Counted from the stretch's first letter, positions 15,739 through 26,093 are shown. The stretch: DNA of 64,000 bases from DASXKD01 sp963734725 (GCA_963734725.1 CAVTIX010000016.1:83023-147022), one strand, 5' to 3'. Numbers and translations are program-made. Notes: generated by a model from the sequence alone, not told the origin.

Positions 15739-18344
15739 CCCTCACTGCTGTTTCCGCACGGCAACCCGGCGACCGGCGGGGTCGGCCGGGTGCCCCGTCG
15801 CGTGTGACGATGAGGACGTGCGGATCGTGCGGGCAGAGTCCACCCCGTTGTTCGTCAGCACCGGCCACGGCCGGTGCCAGGTGGTCCGGGTCACGGTGGC
15901 AGGCGGGGGCGAGCAGCGCACGCCAGCCCGCGTGCTTGTCCGGGCGGAGGGGCCGGAGGTCACCACGCGGCAGCCGTTCTTCATTGAAAAACTCCCGGCC
16001 GACGCGGAAGTGACAGCCGAGGTTCCGGTGACTGTCGCCGCCCCGCACGGGCCGGGCAGCAAGCTGGGCATCACGGTGATCGCCGAGGGCCCCGGCACCC
16101 GGGCTGAGCTTGTGGCCGAGCTCACCGTCGCCGAGCCGGGCTGGACCATCTGGATGATCTGCCACTTCCACTACGACCCGGTGTGGTGGAACACCCAGGG
16201 CGGCTTCACCGAGGCCGGGCTGGCGATGCCGGATGAGGACGGCGCGCTGCCCGACGTGCGCACCGCGTTCGAGCTGGTGCGGCTGCACCTGGACGCGGCC
16301 CGCGACGACCCCGACTACAAGTTCGTGCTGGCTGAGGTGGATTACCTCAAGCCGTACTTCGACGCCCACCCGCAGGACCGGGCGGAGCTGCGTGACCTGA
16401 TCGCGGCGGGGCGCGCGGAACTCGTCGGCGGCGCGTACAACGAGCCCAACACCAACCTGACCTCGGCCGAGTCCACGATCCGCAACATCGTCTACGGGCT
16501 CGGGCAGCAGCGCGACGTGCTCGGCGTGGACCCGTCGGTGGCCTGGGCGCTGGACGCGTTCGGCCACGATCCCGGCTATCCGGGGCTGATGGCGGCGGCC
16601 GGGATGACCGGGTCCGCGTGGGCGCGCGGGCCGTTCCACCAGTGGGGGCCGTGGCGCACGGTGGGTGACAACGCCAGGATGCAGTTCCCCAGCGAGTTCG
16701 AGTGGATCTCCCCCGACGGCAGGGGCCTGCTGACCAGTTACATGGCCAACCACTACGGCGCAGGCTGGGTCATTCACCAGGCCGCCGACCTGGCGGCCGC
16801 CAAGGAGGAGGCGCTCGGGCAGCTCGCGCTGCTCGCCCCGGTGGCGGCGACCAGGAACGTGCTGCTGCCGGTCGGCGCCGACCACGTCATTCCGCCGCGG
16901 TGGGCGACCGCGGTGCACCGGGACTTCGCCGCGCGCTACGTGTGGCCGCGGTGCGTGACCGGGCTGCCGCGGGAGTTCTTCGCGGCGGTGCGCGCCGAAG
17001 CCGCCGAGCGCGGGATCTGGCTCACCCCGCAGACCCGGGACATGAACCCGGTCTACCCGGGCAAGGACGTCTCCTACATCGACACCAAGCAGGCGCAGCG
17101 GGCCGCCGAGGTGGCGGTGTCCGACGGCGAGCGGCTGGCCACGCTGGCCTGGCTGGCCGGCGCGCCACTACCCGGCAGAGTCGCTGGACAAGGCCTGGCG
17201 GCAACTGGTGTTCGGCGCGCACCACGACGCGATCACCGGCACCGAGTCCGACCAGGTGTACCTGGACCTGCTCGGCGGGTGGCGCGAGGCGTTCGAGCGG
17301 GGTGACTCGGTGCGCGAGGAGGCGGCCGGTTTCCTGGCCAGCCTGGTCAATACGACGCGGAAAAACGAAAGCGGGGCCGGCCCGGATCCCCCCGGCGGGC
17401 CGTGGTCGTGTTCAACACCTTGTCCTGGCCCCGGGCCGGACTGGCCACGCTCACTCTCACATTCGCCGAACCTGGGGTGCCGTGGCTGGCCTTGTCCGAC
17501 GAGACCGGGGCCGCAGCGCCATTCCTGGCCGAGGGGATCCGCCGGCACCCCGACCACACCCTGGCCAGCGTCACGATCACGTTCCGGGCGGAGGCGCCCG
17601 CGCTGGGCTATCGCAGCTACTGGGTGACCGCCGCGGCCGGTTCCGGCGGCGAGCCTGGGCCCGGGGCCGGGCCGACGCCCGGCGCGGGCTGGACCGGCAT
17701 GCCGGGCACGGTGATCGCCAACGAGGCGTTCGAGGTGGCGGCGGACCCGGCGCGGGGCGGCGGACTGGGCCGGATCACCAACCGGCGGACGGGCGCCGGG
17801 CTGCTCCGCGGCCTGGGCAACGAGCTGGTGCTCGCCGAGGAGTACCCGGCGCACCCGCGCTGGGGTGAGGGGCCGTGGCTGCTGTGCCCGAAGGGGCCGG
17901 GGTCAGGGTCCGGCGGCGCCCCGGCGGAGGTGGCGGCGCAGCGCTGCGCGCTCGGCGCCCGGCTGATCGCCCAGTTCCCGCTCGGGGACCTGCGGATCAC
18001 CCAGGAGACGATCCTGTGGGACGGCCTGGACCGGGTGGAGTTCCGCACGCACGTGGACGGGTCGATCGGGCAGGACCGGATGCTGCGTGTCCGGTTCCCC
18101 GCGCAAGTGCCGGGCGCGCTCCCGGTGTTCCAGTGCGCGACCGCCGTGGTCGGCCGGCCGTTCGGGGTGGCCGACATGGACGTGGGCCAGGACGCGTTCA
18201 CCCTGGACAATCCGGCCTGCGAGTGGTTCGGCCTGGGCGCCGCCGCGCGGGTGTCGGCGGGAGGCCACACCTGGGCGATCGGCGTGGCCGAGGTCATCGT
18301 CCCGGGCGGCGGCGAGACGGGCGGCAACGATGGCCCATCCGCAC

Positions 18345-18411
18345 ATATCACGCGAAACGGCCCCTCTGATGCCGGAGTTATCCAGGTTTGTCCAACCGGT
18401 TCGCGTGATAT
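18345..18411. repeat. Intragenic inverted repeat
   Basis: ATATCACGCGAAAC (18345-18358) and GGTTCGCGTGATAT (18398-18411) pair over 13 of 14 bases around a 39-base loop, inside the mannosidase gene and in frame. A third copy, TGATATCACGCGAA, is at 19662-19675. The protein at these points is unlike the surrounding domain, so this looks like an inserted palindromic element. Confidence 0.65.
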
Positions 18412-18421
18412 CACGGGTTCT

Positions 18422-18529
18422 GGCCCGAGGCCGGGCGCGGGCGTGGCTGGCCCGAGGCCGGGCGCGGGCGTGGCTGGCCCGAGGCCGGGCGCGGGCGTGG
18501 CTGGCCCGAGGCCGGGCGCGGGGGTGGCT
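18422..18529. repeat. Four tandem 27-bp repeats
   Basis: The unit begins GGCCCGAGGCCGGGCGCGGG and repeats at 18422, 18449, 18476 and 18503 with a single change in the last. It encodes four copies of GPRPGAGVA, directly after the palindromic insertion; probably a flexible linker grown by slippage. Confidence 0.9.
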
Positions 18530-20589
18530 GGCTGGCGGGCGGGTGTGCGGGAACTGGTTGCCGCGCTGGCCGGCGCCGGGGTCACCGCGACGTGCTCCCG
18601 CGCGGACGGCCCGCGATACGGGTCGCTCGACCTGGACTCGAACCTGCCCGACGTCCGAATCGCGGTCGGCGGCCCCGACGTGAATCCGTGGACGGCGCGC
18701 CTGGTCGCCGGGCTCGGCCCCGCCGCCGCGGACGTGACCGCCCGGCTGGCCGCCCCCGGCGGCGCGCAGGTCTGGGTGCCCGCGGCCCGGCCCCGGGCGG
18801 AGCTGTTCACCGCCAGCGCGGACGTCCGGGGGGACCGCGACCTGCCGGTGCTGATCGTGTCCGGCGCGGACCTGCCGGCGGCCGTCGCGGAACTCACCGC
18901 CGACCTGGCCGACGCGGTGATCGACGCGGAACTGGCCGGGGCCGCGCCGGGCGCGGCGACGCCCGGCGGCCCGGGGCCGCATGACCGGTTGCTCGGCTCG
19001 CACAGCGTGGCGCTGCTGAACCGGGGCACGCCCAGCAGTCTGGTCACCACGGACGGCACGATGTACATCACGCTGATGCGGGCGTCGAGCGCCTGGCCGG
19101 CCGGGGTGTGGATCGACGGGACCCGGCGCACGGTTCCCGACGGCAGCAGTTTCGCGTGGCAGCACTGGCGCCACGAATTCCGGTACGCGCTGGCCGCCGG
19201 GACCGGCGACTGGCGCGAGGCCGGCTTCGTCATGGCCGGCCAGGAGTACAACCACGACATGCTCACTTGCGAAACCGGCCTGCACGACGGCCCGCTGCCC
19301 CCCTCGGCCAGCCTGGCCGAGGTCAGCACGCCGGGCCGTGCGCGCCCGGCCGCCTTGTTGTCCACGCTCAAACCGCACGGCAACCCGCTGGCTAGCGGGC
19401 AGCCCGGCCAGCCTGGGCGGGCGGCGGGCGTGACCATCCGGCTGCGGGACGCCGACGGCCTGCCTGCGGCGCCCACCCAAGCCCAGGTCAGCCTGCTGCA
19501 CGGGATCACGGCTGCCCAGGTGAGCGACCTGACCGAGCGCGCCGGCGGTCCTGCGGTCGAGGTGGCGGACGGCCGCGCGCTGGTCGCGGTCCCCCCGGCC
19601 AGCCTGATCACCATCGCCGCCACGACGCCTGAGGAGGCGCCTGCTCATCAGCCGTTTCCGGTGATATCACGCGAAGTGGCTCCACAAACCACTACAAACC
19701 AGGCGCCAGCCGAGCCATTTCCGGCGATAAGCGGGGCGGAACCGGTGCAGCCCGTGTTCACCCGGTATTGGCTGCACGGTAAGGGACCCGCCCCGGCCGG
19801 GAATATGCCGGTGGCCGTGCACCTGTCCCCTGGCCACATCACGCTGGCCGACCCCGCTGACCGGCAGGCCAGGCCGTCACCGCTGTACCTATCGGTCGCC
19901 TGCGGACCCAGCGGCGCGACGGGCGAGGTGACGCTCGATATCCCGCCCGGGCTGGCGGTGGCCGGGCCGGACGGCGCCACCCCCGGCCCGCTGCGCTATA
20001 CGCTCGACGCCGACTGCCCGCACCGGGAGTGGGAACTGTCGGTGACGGCCCGGCCTGGCGCCCGTCCGGGGCGGTACTTCGTGGCCGCACAGATCCCCGG
20101 CGGCCCGGGCCAGGTGCTGGAGGACGCGGTGCTGGTCACCGTCGGCGAGCCGCCCCCGCCGTCGCGGGTCATGCCGCGTGCCGAGCGGGACGCCCTGCTG
20201 GTGGCCGACCTGGTGGCGCGGGAAGCCGAGATGGAGGTGGCCGTGGCGCCCACCGTCCTCGAAGTTGCTCCGGGCGAGTGCGCCACGCTGGCCGTGCGAC
20301 TGGTCAACCGGACAGCCAGCGTGATCCGTGGCGAGTCCCAGCTCATGTCGCCGTGGGGTACCTGGCGCGAGGCCCGGCCGTGGACCCAGGGGTTCACCGC
20401 GGGCCCGGGTGAGACCGTCCGGCTCGCCTACACCGTGGCGCTGACCGCGGGCGCCCGGCCGGGATCGCACTGGTGGGCGCTGGCCAAGGTGATGTACTTC
20501 GGCCGCGTCCGTTACACCGAAGCCGCGCAGATCCGGATCACCGGCTAACCGCACGGGCCGCTGGGCGTGGTGCTGGTCATCATGGGCTA

Positions 20590-20631
20590 CTGGGCGGGGA
20601 TGCCGCTGCGCGGCCAGGCATCCCCGCCCAG
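20590..20631. terminator. Bidirectional terminator
   Basis: A perfect 15-bp stem, CTGGGCGGGGATGCC against GGCATCCCCGCCCAG, 12-base loop, between the convergent mannosidase (ends 20548) and lactonase-like gene (ends 20647). Confidence 0.8.
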
Positions 20632-20646
20632 CGTCCTCCCGCCCAC

Positions 20647-21795
20647 TTATGCTGCGGCGATCCCCTCGCCGCCGACCGCGCCGGGCACCACGACGCTGCC
20701 AATCTCGGTGAGCGTGCCTGCGGTGACGGAGAACTCATCCACGTTGCCGTCGCCGCCGGCCTGCACGTACAGGAACCGGCCGTCCGGCGTGGCGCTGGAG
20801 TCCACGGTCCCCGGGTCGGTTGCGGTCTGGCCGAGCAAGGTCAGCTGACCCTGCGCGTCCGAGGTGAAGCGGGTGAGGTTGCCGCTGCCGGCGTTGGAGG
20901 TGAACAGTTGCACGCCCACGGCGGTCACCCAGCAGGTGGCCGACTGCCCGGTGTCCACCGCGTCGATCTGGGCAATGGCGCCGTCGGTGTGCAGCGCGAA
21001 GGTAGCCAGGGCGCTGGGGCCGGCCTCGGCGATCACCAGGTCACCGGCGGGGTCGAACGTGGCAGCGAACGGGACGGTGCCCGGCTCGGAGTTCACCACC
21101 GGGCTGGGGGTAAGGGTGCCGCCGGGCCGGACGCCGAACACATCGACGTCGTTTCCGTTGGCCTTGGTGGTGACGATGAGCTGGGCGCCATCGGGAGAGA
21201 ACGCGACCTGGCCGGGCGTGTTAGTGAACTGCGGGGTGGCCGTCGGATCGAGGTGCAACAGGCGCTTCGACCCGTGGATGGGGAACAAGCGCCCGGCGAA
21301 CACCCGGTAACCGCGGACGGACCCGCCGTTGAGGGCATTCAGAACATAGACGAGGTTGCCGTGCACGGCCACGCTGACCGGGAACCTCCCACCAGAAGAA
21401 ATCACCTGCTGGCGGAACAGGTGGTGCCCGTGAGCGACGAAAACCGTGACCGTGTCGCTGCCCGCGTTCACCGCGTAAAGCAGGGAATGCCGCGAATCGT
21501 AGGTCAGCGAGCCCTGGGAGGCCAGGTGATCGACGACCGAGCCGGTGAGCTGGCCGCCCAGCCCGCCGGTGTTGTAGCTGCCCGCGAACGACAAGGCGCC
21601 GTCGGCGGCCCGCCGGTAGGCGACCACCTGGTTGCCCGCGGTGTTGTCGGTCTGGACGAAGACGACGTGGCTGGCGCCGCCGAAGCCGGCACCGCGCCCG
21701 GTCGCCGCGCTAGCCGGCCCGGCGAAGACCGTGACCACAGCCAGCGCGGTGACGGCCAGGACGGCCGCAGAGCCAATACGCCCGGGATACCTCAT
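20647..21795 (-). CDS. Secreted lactonase-like beta-propeller protein
   Basis: A 382-residue protein with a signal peptide (RIGSAAVLAVTALAVVTVFA, cleaved near PASA). The mature part has repeated blades of the 7-bladed lactonase (Pgl/YbhE) type: ASHVVFVQTDN, LTYDSRHSLLYAVNAGSDTV, VAFSPDGAQLIVTTKANGND, SSATPDGRFLYVQAGGDGNV. Cytoplasmic relatives hydrolyse 6-phosphogluconolactone, but secreted ones have unknown substrates. ATG 21795 has GGAGGAG at the right spacing. It is divergent from the sialidase-fold gene; 181 bases separate the starts. Confidence 0.85.
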   Translation of the reverse strand: MRYPGRIGSAAVLAVTALAVVTVFAGPASAATGRGAGFGGASHVVFVQTDNTAGNQVVAYRRAADGALSFAGSYNTGGLGGQLTGSVVDHLASQGSLTYDSRHSLLYAVNAGSDTVTVFVAHGHHLFRQQVISSGGRFPVSVAVHGNLVYVLNALNGGSVRGYRVFAGRLFPIHGSKRLLHLDPTATPQFTNTPGQVAFSPDGAQLIVTTKANGNDVDVFGVRPGGTLTPSPVVNSEPGTVPFAATFDPAGDLVIAEAGPSALATFALHTDGAIAQIDAVDTGQSATCWVTAVGVQLFTSNAGSGNLTRFTSDAQGQLTLLGQTATDPGTVDSSATPDGRFLYVQAGGDGNVDEFSVTAGTLTEIGSVVVPGAVGGEGIAAA

Positions 21796-21976
21796 GCGCT
21801 CTCCTCCACAACGTTGGGGTTGCCATGAGTAGATTCGGCGCCCCCACGGCCCCGCATTGCCGACGCTGGCAGCCGGGCTGGCCGTGCCGCCCGGCGCACC
21901 GGGATTTCCCGGGAACGGCTCCGGCGCCGTTCCGGACCGTAGAATCCCAGCAGCGCTTGGCCTTCCGGGAGGGCAG

Positions 21977-23305
21977 ATGAGGATCAGGGCCGTGGTGCCG
22001 GGAGCCGTGTTCGCGCTCATCGGGCTGTGCTGCGGGGTACCGTCGGCCAGTGCGGCCACGGCGGCCACGGCCGGGCACGGTGGCTGGACCACGGAACAGC
22101 GGTGGGGCCCGCACGATGACTGGGAGCCGAACATCGCGGCTGACCCCTCGTCGTCGTGGCTCTACCAGATGACCACGCAGTACGGCGGGCGCCGGGTGTG
22201 CCGCCCTCGCATGAACCACTGCATCCTGTTCCGGTCCTCACCGGACCGTGGGCGCACCTGGCACCAGGCCATCGTCATGCCCAGGAGGCAGTGCCCGCCG
22301 GGCAAGTTCTGCCGACTTGCGGCCTGGCAGAACGACCCGGGGGTTGCCGTCTCCTCGTCCGGGGTCGTCTACGCGGCGTGGATGAACCAGTGGGACGTGA
22401 CGTTCGCCAAGTCCCGTGACCACGGCCGGACCTGGACTGGGCTGCACGACTTCCGGCGCGCCCTCGGTATCTCGTTCACCGACAAGCCGTGGATCGCGAT
22501 CTCTCCCGGCGGCAAGGACGTGTACGTCGCCTTCAACAGCAGTGACTCCTATATCTCCGCCTCGCACGACTACGGGCAGACCTGGTCGCGGCCGGTGCAG
22601 ACGAACACGAACGGGCGGTACTGGTTCGCCGAGGCGGGCGCGGTCGCGCCGGATCGCCACGTGTACTTCGCCGAGAGCGCCGAGCACCAGAATGCGAAGG
22701 GCGACGTCCGGCTCGCGGTGCTCTCCTCCGCCAACGGCGGCGCCTCGTGGCGGACCACCTACGTCGCCCGCAGCCAGCAGCAGCCGCACTGCCCGGTGAG
22801 GGACTGCCCGAACGACTTCTACGGCGCGCAGATCGCGCTGGCCATCGACCCCAGGGGAACCATCCTCGCCGCCTACGTCGCGAACGCCGGCTCACAGGCG
22901 CCGATGCGGCTGTATGCGATCACCTCGGCCGACGGCGGCAGGTCCTGGAGTGCCCCGCGCAGCCTGGGCGCCCGCGGCACCAAGGTCGGGGCCGACTTCC
23001 CGAAGGTGGCGGCCGGCCCGCGTCCCGGTGACTTCCGGGTCGCCTGGGAGGACGACGGCAACGGCGCCACCGCGTGGAACGTCTGGTACCGGGCGACGGC
23101 GAACGGCGGTGCCTCGTGGAGCCGCACGGTCCGGCTGTCGAACCGCGGATCCGGGGCGCCGTACAAGAGCCGCGCCGGCTTCCGGTTCCCCTACGGCGAC
23201 TACTTCGGCATCACGGTGGACAGTCACGGCACCAGTTACGTGGCGTGGAGCGAGGGCACCAACTACGACGGTCCCGGCGGCACCTGGTGGGCGCGTAATC
23301 ACTGA
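21977..23305 (+). CDS. Secreted sialidase-fold (Asp-box) protein
   Basis: A 442-residue protein with a signal peptide (VVPGAVFALIGLCCGVPSASA). It contains at least six Asp-box/BNR motifs at regular spacing: SPDRGRTW, SRDHGRTW, SHDYGQTW, SANGGASW, SADGGRSW and TANGGASW, giving a six-bladed propeller. The fold is used by sialidases and by other secreted glycosidases and binding proteins; I do not see enough catalytic context (Arg triad) to claim sialidase activity. ATG 21977 is preceded by GGGAGGG; the frame remains open upstream but without homology. Extra cysteines in the first blades (RVCRPRMNHC, RQCPPGKFC) suggest disulfides. Confidence 0.83.
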   Translation: MRIRAVVPGAVFALIGLCCGVPSASAATAATAGHGGWTTEQRWGPHDDWEPNIAADPSSSWLYQMTTQYGGRRVCRPRMNHCILFRSSPDRGRTWHQAIVMPRRQCPPGKFCRLAAWQNDPGVAVSSSGVVYAAWMNQWDVTFAKSRDHGRTWTGLHDFRRALGISFTDKPWIAISPGGKDVYVAFNSSDSYISASHDYGQTWSRPVQTNTNGRYWFAEAGAVAPDRHVYFAESAEHQNAKGDVRLAVLSSANGGASWRTTYVARSQQQPHCPVRDCPNDFYGAQIALAIDPRGTILAAYVANAGSQAPMRLYAITSADGGRSWSAPRSLGARGTKVGADFPKVAAGPRPGDFRVAWEDDGNGATAWNVWYRATANGGASWSRTVRLSNRGSGAPYKSRAGFRFPYGDYFGITVDSHGTSYVAWSEGTNYDGPGGTWWARNH

Positions 23306-23400
23306 GCCCGCGCCGTTCCCGGCGTGCCCTGCCCGGCGCCCGGCCGCGGGTCTCGTCATAACGTGGGAACCGTGACGGCCTTAGCTACGTCCAAGCAACC

Positions 23401-24317
23401 GTGATGTCCTCTGCGGCACGCTCTGGCAGGCTTGCTGACAGGCCCCATGGCGGCCATCACCGGGGCCTGGCGCCGGGCAGGGCACGGGCCAGGGCGCGCG
23501 CGCTGGCGGGCGGTGGCGCCGCGGCGGCCGGGATCCTCGTTGCGGTTCTGGGCAGCACCGGCGCGGCGGCCAGCCCGGCCCTGGCCGGCCTGTCCTCGGT
23601 GGCCATCGGGGCGCCTTCGCCGTCCTCCAGCCACTCCACCAGGTCGCTCTCGCCCTCGCCGAGCAAATCCCCCTCTCCCAGCCCCTCACCGTCACCGAGC
23701 AAGTCGCCCTCCCCAGCCCCTCACCGTCACCGAGCAAGTCGCCCTCCCCCAGCCCCTCACCGTCACCGAGCAAGTCGCCCTCCCCCAGCCCCTCACCGTC
23801 GCCCAGCAAGTCGCCATCGCCGAGCAACTCACCTTCGCCCAGCCCTTCACCGTCGCCGAGCAAGTCGCCCTCGGCCAGCCCGTCACCGTCGCGCTCCGGG
23901 TCGGCTGCGCCCAGCAATTCCCTGGCCAGCGGTGCTCCCACTCGGCTCCCAGGTGTGACCGCGCCGCTCGCCTCCGCGCCGCAGTTGCCGCGCGGAACCG
24001 CTCTGTCTGCGCCGAGCCCGACCGGTAACCTCGCCAACCTGTTCCCCGTGGTCACGCCCGCTCCGACTGCCCCCGCCGGGCCTACCGCGCCCGGCGCGGG
24101 CAGGGCTCAGCACGAATCGGCGGGCGCGAGCGCTGGAGCGGCCACCACACTGACCGCTGACACCGGGGTATTGGGCACCCCCCAGAGCAAGCTGATTGCC
24201 CTGCTGCTCACCCTCGCGGCCGGGATCGCCGCCTTCGGCATCTGGTTCGCCGCCTCCGGGCCCGCCCGGAGAATTGTGGGTTCACTGGCCCGCCGGCGCG
24301 GCCACCACACCAGGTAG
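23401..24317 (+). pseudogene. Pro-Ser-Lys repeat surface protein, frameshifted in its repeat
   Basis: The frame from 23401 gives a basic N terminus, a hydrophobic stretch (GGGAAAAGILVAVLGSTGAA) and then SPSPSKSPSPSPSPSPSKSP repeats. At 23711-23714 one 36-bp unit has four Cs where the neighbouring units have five, and the SPSPSK reading continues in the second frame, which then runs through a Thr/Pro-rich stalk to TGVLGTPQSKLIALLLTLAA, a membrane segment and a basic tail. Read together this is a secreted, C-terminally anchored stalk protein of about 305 residues. Loss or gain of one C would switch it on or off. No clear ribosome site; function unknown. Confidence 0.7.
23641..23880. repeat. 36-bp tandem repeats encoding SPSPSKSPSPSP
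   Basis: About six imperfect 36-bp units, each with CACCGTCACCGAGCAAGTCG or a close variant; the later ones are more diverged. One unit is short by a single C (23711-23714), which breaks the frame of the surface protein gene. Confidence 0.85.
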
Positions 24318-25430
24318 CGCGCTGACCGGCTTCCCGGGAAAGGTCACCTCGATATCCAGGCCGCCTTCGGGACGGGCCTTGGGGGTCAAGGTTGCGCCGT
24401 GTGCGCGGGCGATCGCCTGGACGATGGCCAGGCCGAGCCCGTGCCCGCCGGTGTGCCGGATGCGCTCCCCGCCGGCCCGGCCGAACGGCTGGAACAGCCG
24501 CCCGAGCTGTTCGGGCGGGATCACCGCACCGGTGTTGCTGACCCTGATAGTCGCCTGGCCGCCAGCGGCCGCCGTGGATATCTCGGCCCGGCCGCCGCTG
24601 GTGTTATGCCGGATCGCATTGTCAACGAGGTTCGTGATGAGGCTTTCCGCCAGCCCCGGATCGCCTGCCGTCGGGGCTTCGGCGAGCCTGGTCTCGATGC
24701 TGATGCCCCGGCGGTCCGCTTCCTCGCGGCGGACGGTGACCACGTGCCAGGCGATGGCCGCCAGGTCAAACGGCGCCCACTGCTCGATGCCGCCCTCGCC
24801 GCTGGCCAGCGTGAGCAGCGCCTCGATGAGACGTTCCTGCTGGTCGCCCAGGGCCAGCACCTGCTCGCACGCCGACCGCAGCGTCTGCGCGGTCGCGTCC
24901 GGGTCGGCGAGCGCGACTTGCAGCAGGGCCCGCTCCGCGGTGAGCGGCGTGCGCAGTTCGTGCGACGCGTTGGCCACGAAGTGCCGCTGCGACTCGAACG
25001 ACGCCTCGAGCCGGCCGAACAGGTCGTCGAGGGTCTCACCGAGTTCGGCGAACTCGGCGTCCCGCGGGCTCAGCGACACGCGCTGGTTCAGGTTGCTGGC
25101 GGAGATGTCCCGGGCGGTCGCGGTGATCGTGCGCAACGGCCGCAGGAACCGGCCGGCGATCAGCCAGCCGCCCACGAGCGCGAGCAGCACCACGACCGGG
25201 AGGGCGATGGCCCCGATGATCTCCTTTTGGCGGATGGATGTGTTCAGGGCGGCGGCGACCGCTGCCGAGTGCGGCCCCGCTTCGACCGACGCCGTCCCGC
25301 TCAGCGGGACAAGGAGAAACAGCAGGCCGCCGCCCAGCGCCGCGAGCAGCCCGGCGTAGAGAAGGGTGAGTTGCGTGCGCAGCGTCGGCCGCAACCGGAC
25401 CAGCGAGGCCACCTCGTGGTAAAGGAACAT
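24282..25430 (-). CDS. Two-component sensor histidine kinase
   Basis: A 382-residue kinase. Order: first membrane segment (LLYAGLLAALGGGLLFLL), a short extracytoplasmic loop of about 40 residues, second membrane segment (IIGAIALPVVVLLALVGGWL), HAMP domain, HisKA with the phospho-acceptor in FVANASHELRTPL, and HATPase with NLVDNAIRHN, a G1/G2 region and GGHGLGLAIV. The start ATG 25430 overlaps the regulator's proper stop (TGATG). Because of an extra base in the regulator gene, the two currently form one continuous open frame. Located opposite an ABC exporter, it probably senses an envelope or antibiotic signal. Confidence 0.88.
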   Translation of the reverse strand: MFLYHEVASLVRLRPTLRTQLTLLYAGLLAALGGGLLFLLVPLSGTASVEAGPHSAAVAAALNTSIRQKEIIGAIALPVVVLLALVGGWLIAGRFLRPLRTITATARDISASNLNQRVSLSPRDAEFAELGETLDDLFGRLEASFESQRHFVANASHELRTPLTAERALLQVALADPDATAQTLRSACEQVLALGDQQERLIEALLTLASGEGGIEQWAPFDLAAIAWHVVTVRREEADRRGISIETRLAEAPTAGDPGLAESLITNLVDNAIRHNTSGGRAEISTAAAGGQATIRVSNTGAVIPPEQLGRLFQPFGRAGGERIRHTGGHGLGLAIVQAIARAHGATLTPKARPEGGLDIEVTFPGKPVSALPGVVAAPAGQ

Positions 25431-26093
25431 CACACCTCTCCGATCCGGTAGCCGCCCTCGCGGACGGTGTGGATGATCGGCGGGTCGCCGAGCTTGGCCC
25501 GTCAGCCGGCGAATCGTCGTCTTCACCGCGGTGGTGAACGGGTCAGCCGCCTCGTCCCAGACCCGTTCGAGCAATTCTTCGGCCGACACCACCCGGCCGC
25601 CGGCGGCGAGCAGGCACTCCAGGACCGCGAACTCCTTCGGGGACAGGTCCAGGCGCCGCCCGGCCCGGAACGCCACCCGGCGGCTTGGGTCGAGGGTCAC
25701 GTCGCCGCCGGCCAGCGTCGGCGGCAACGCGGGCGCGGAGCGGCGGCCCAGGGCCCGGACGCGGGCCACAAGCTCGGCGAAGTCGAACGGCTTAGGCAGG
25801 TAGTCGTCGGCGCCCAGGCCCAGGCCGTCGACCCGTTCCCGCACCGTGCTGGCCGCGGTCAACATGAGCACGCGGCCCTGCGCGCCGGCGGCCACGATCT
25901 GCCGGCAGACTTCGTCGCCGTGCACCCCGGGCAGGTCCCGGTCCAGCACCACGACGTCGTAGCGGGTGAGCGCCAGGTGCGTCAGCGCATCGGCCCCGTC
26001 CAGGGCTACGTCTACGGCCATGCCCTCACGGCGCAGACCGCTCCCGATCGCGGTGGCCAGGACCTCGAAGTCCTCAACGACCAGCACCCTCAT
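25430..26093 (-). pseudogene. OmpR-family response regulator with a one-base frameshift
   Basis: The receiver domain starts MRVLVVEDFEV, with phospho-acceptor Asp in VVVLDRDLPG and Lys in DYLPKPFDF. The winged-helix effector has LSPKEFAVLECLLAAGGRVV and TTAVKTTIRRL. Just after that, an extra base at about 25502 shifts the frame; in the corrected frame it ends RAKLGDPPIIHTVREGGYRI, a textbook OmpR C terminus, and stops at 25430 overlapping the kinase start. As written, the final beta-hairpin is replaced and the frame runs on into the kinase. An assembly error is as likely as a real mutation. ATG 26093 has AAAGGA upstream. Confidence 0.85.

Larger units (their letters stand above)
15818..20548 (+). 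pseudogene. GH38 alpha-mannosidase with two compensating frameshifts
   Basis: A full-length gene of about 1,576 codons. The GH38 catalytic part has ICHFHYDPVWWNTQGG, the nucleophile region WALDAFGHDPGYPG and, in another frame, GAHHDAITGTESDQVYLDLL. The first frame is left near 17162-17172 and regained near 17388-17393 (a run of six C), so the middle 230 bases use a different frame and the straight reading stops at 17305. The C-terminal beta-sandwich half contains four 9-residue GPRPGAGVA repeats and palindromic insertions, ending in a NEW3-like domain (PGSHWWALAKVMYFGRVRY). It probably trims mannose glycans. Two exactly cancelling indels could also be sequencing errors, in which case it is intact. 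Confidence 0.85.

Noticed and set aside
18422..18529. CRISPR-like regular repeats
   Set aside because: Units are directly adjacent with no spacers, in frame in a coding gene; a tandem array, not CRISPR.
17617..19648. Minus-strand frames of 581 and 668 residues under the mannosidase
   Set aside because: They are antisense to strongly conserved GH38 sequence and consist of Pro/Ala/Arg-rich low complexity.
23641..23880. CRISPR array
   Set aside because: The 36-bp period is misleading: there are no unique spacers, and it encodes SPSPSK repeats.
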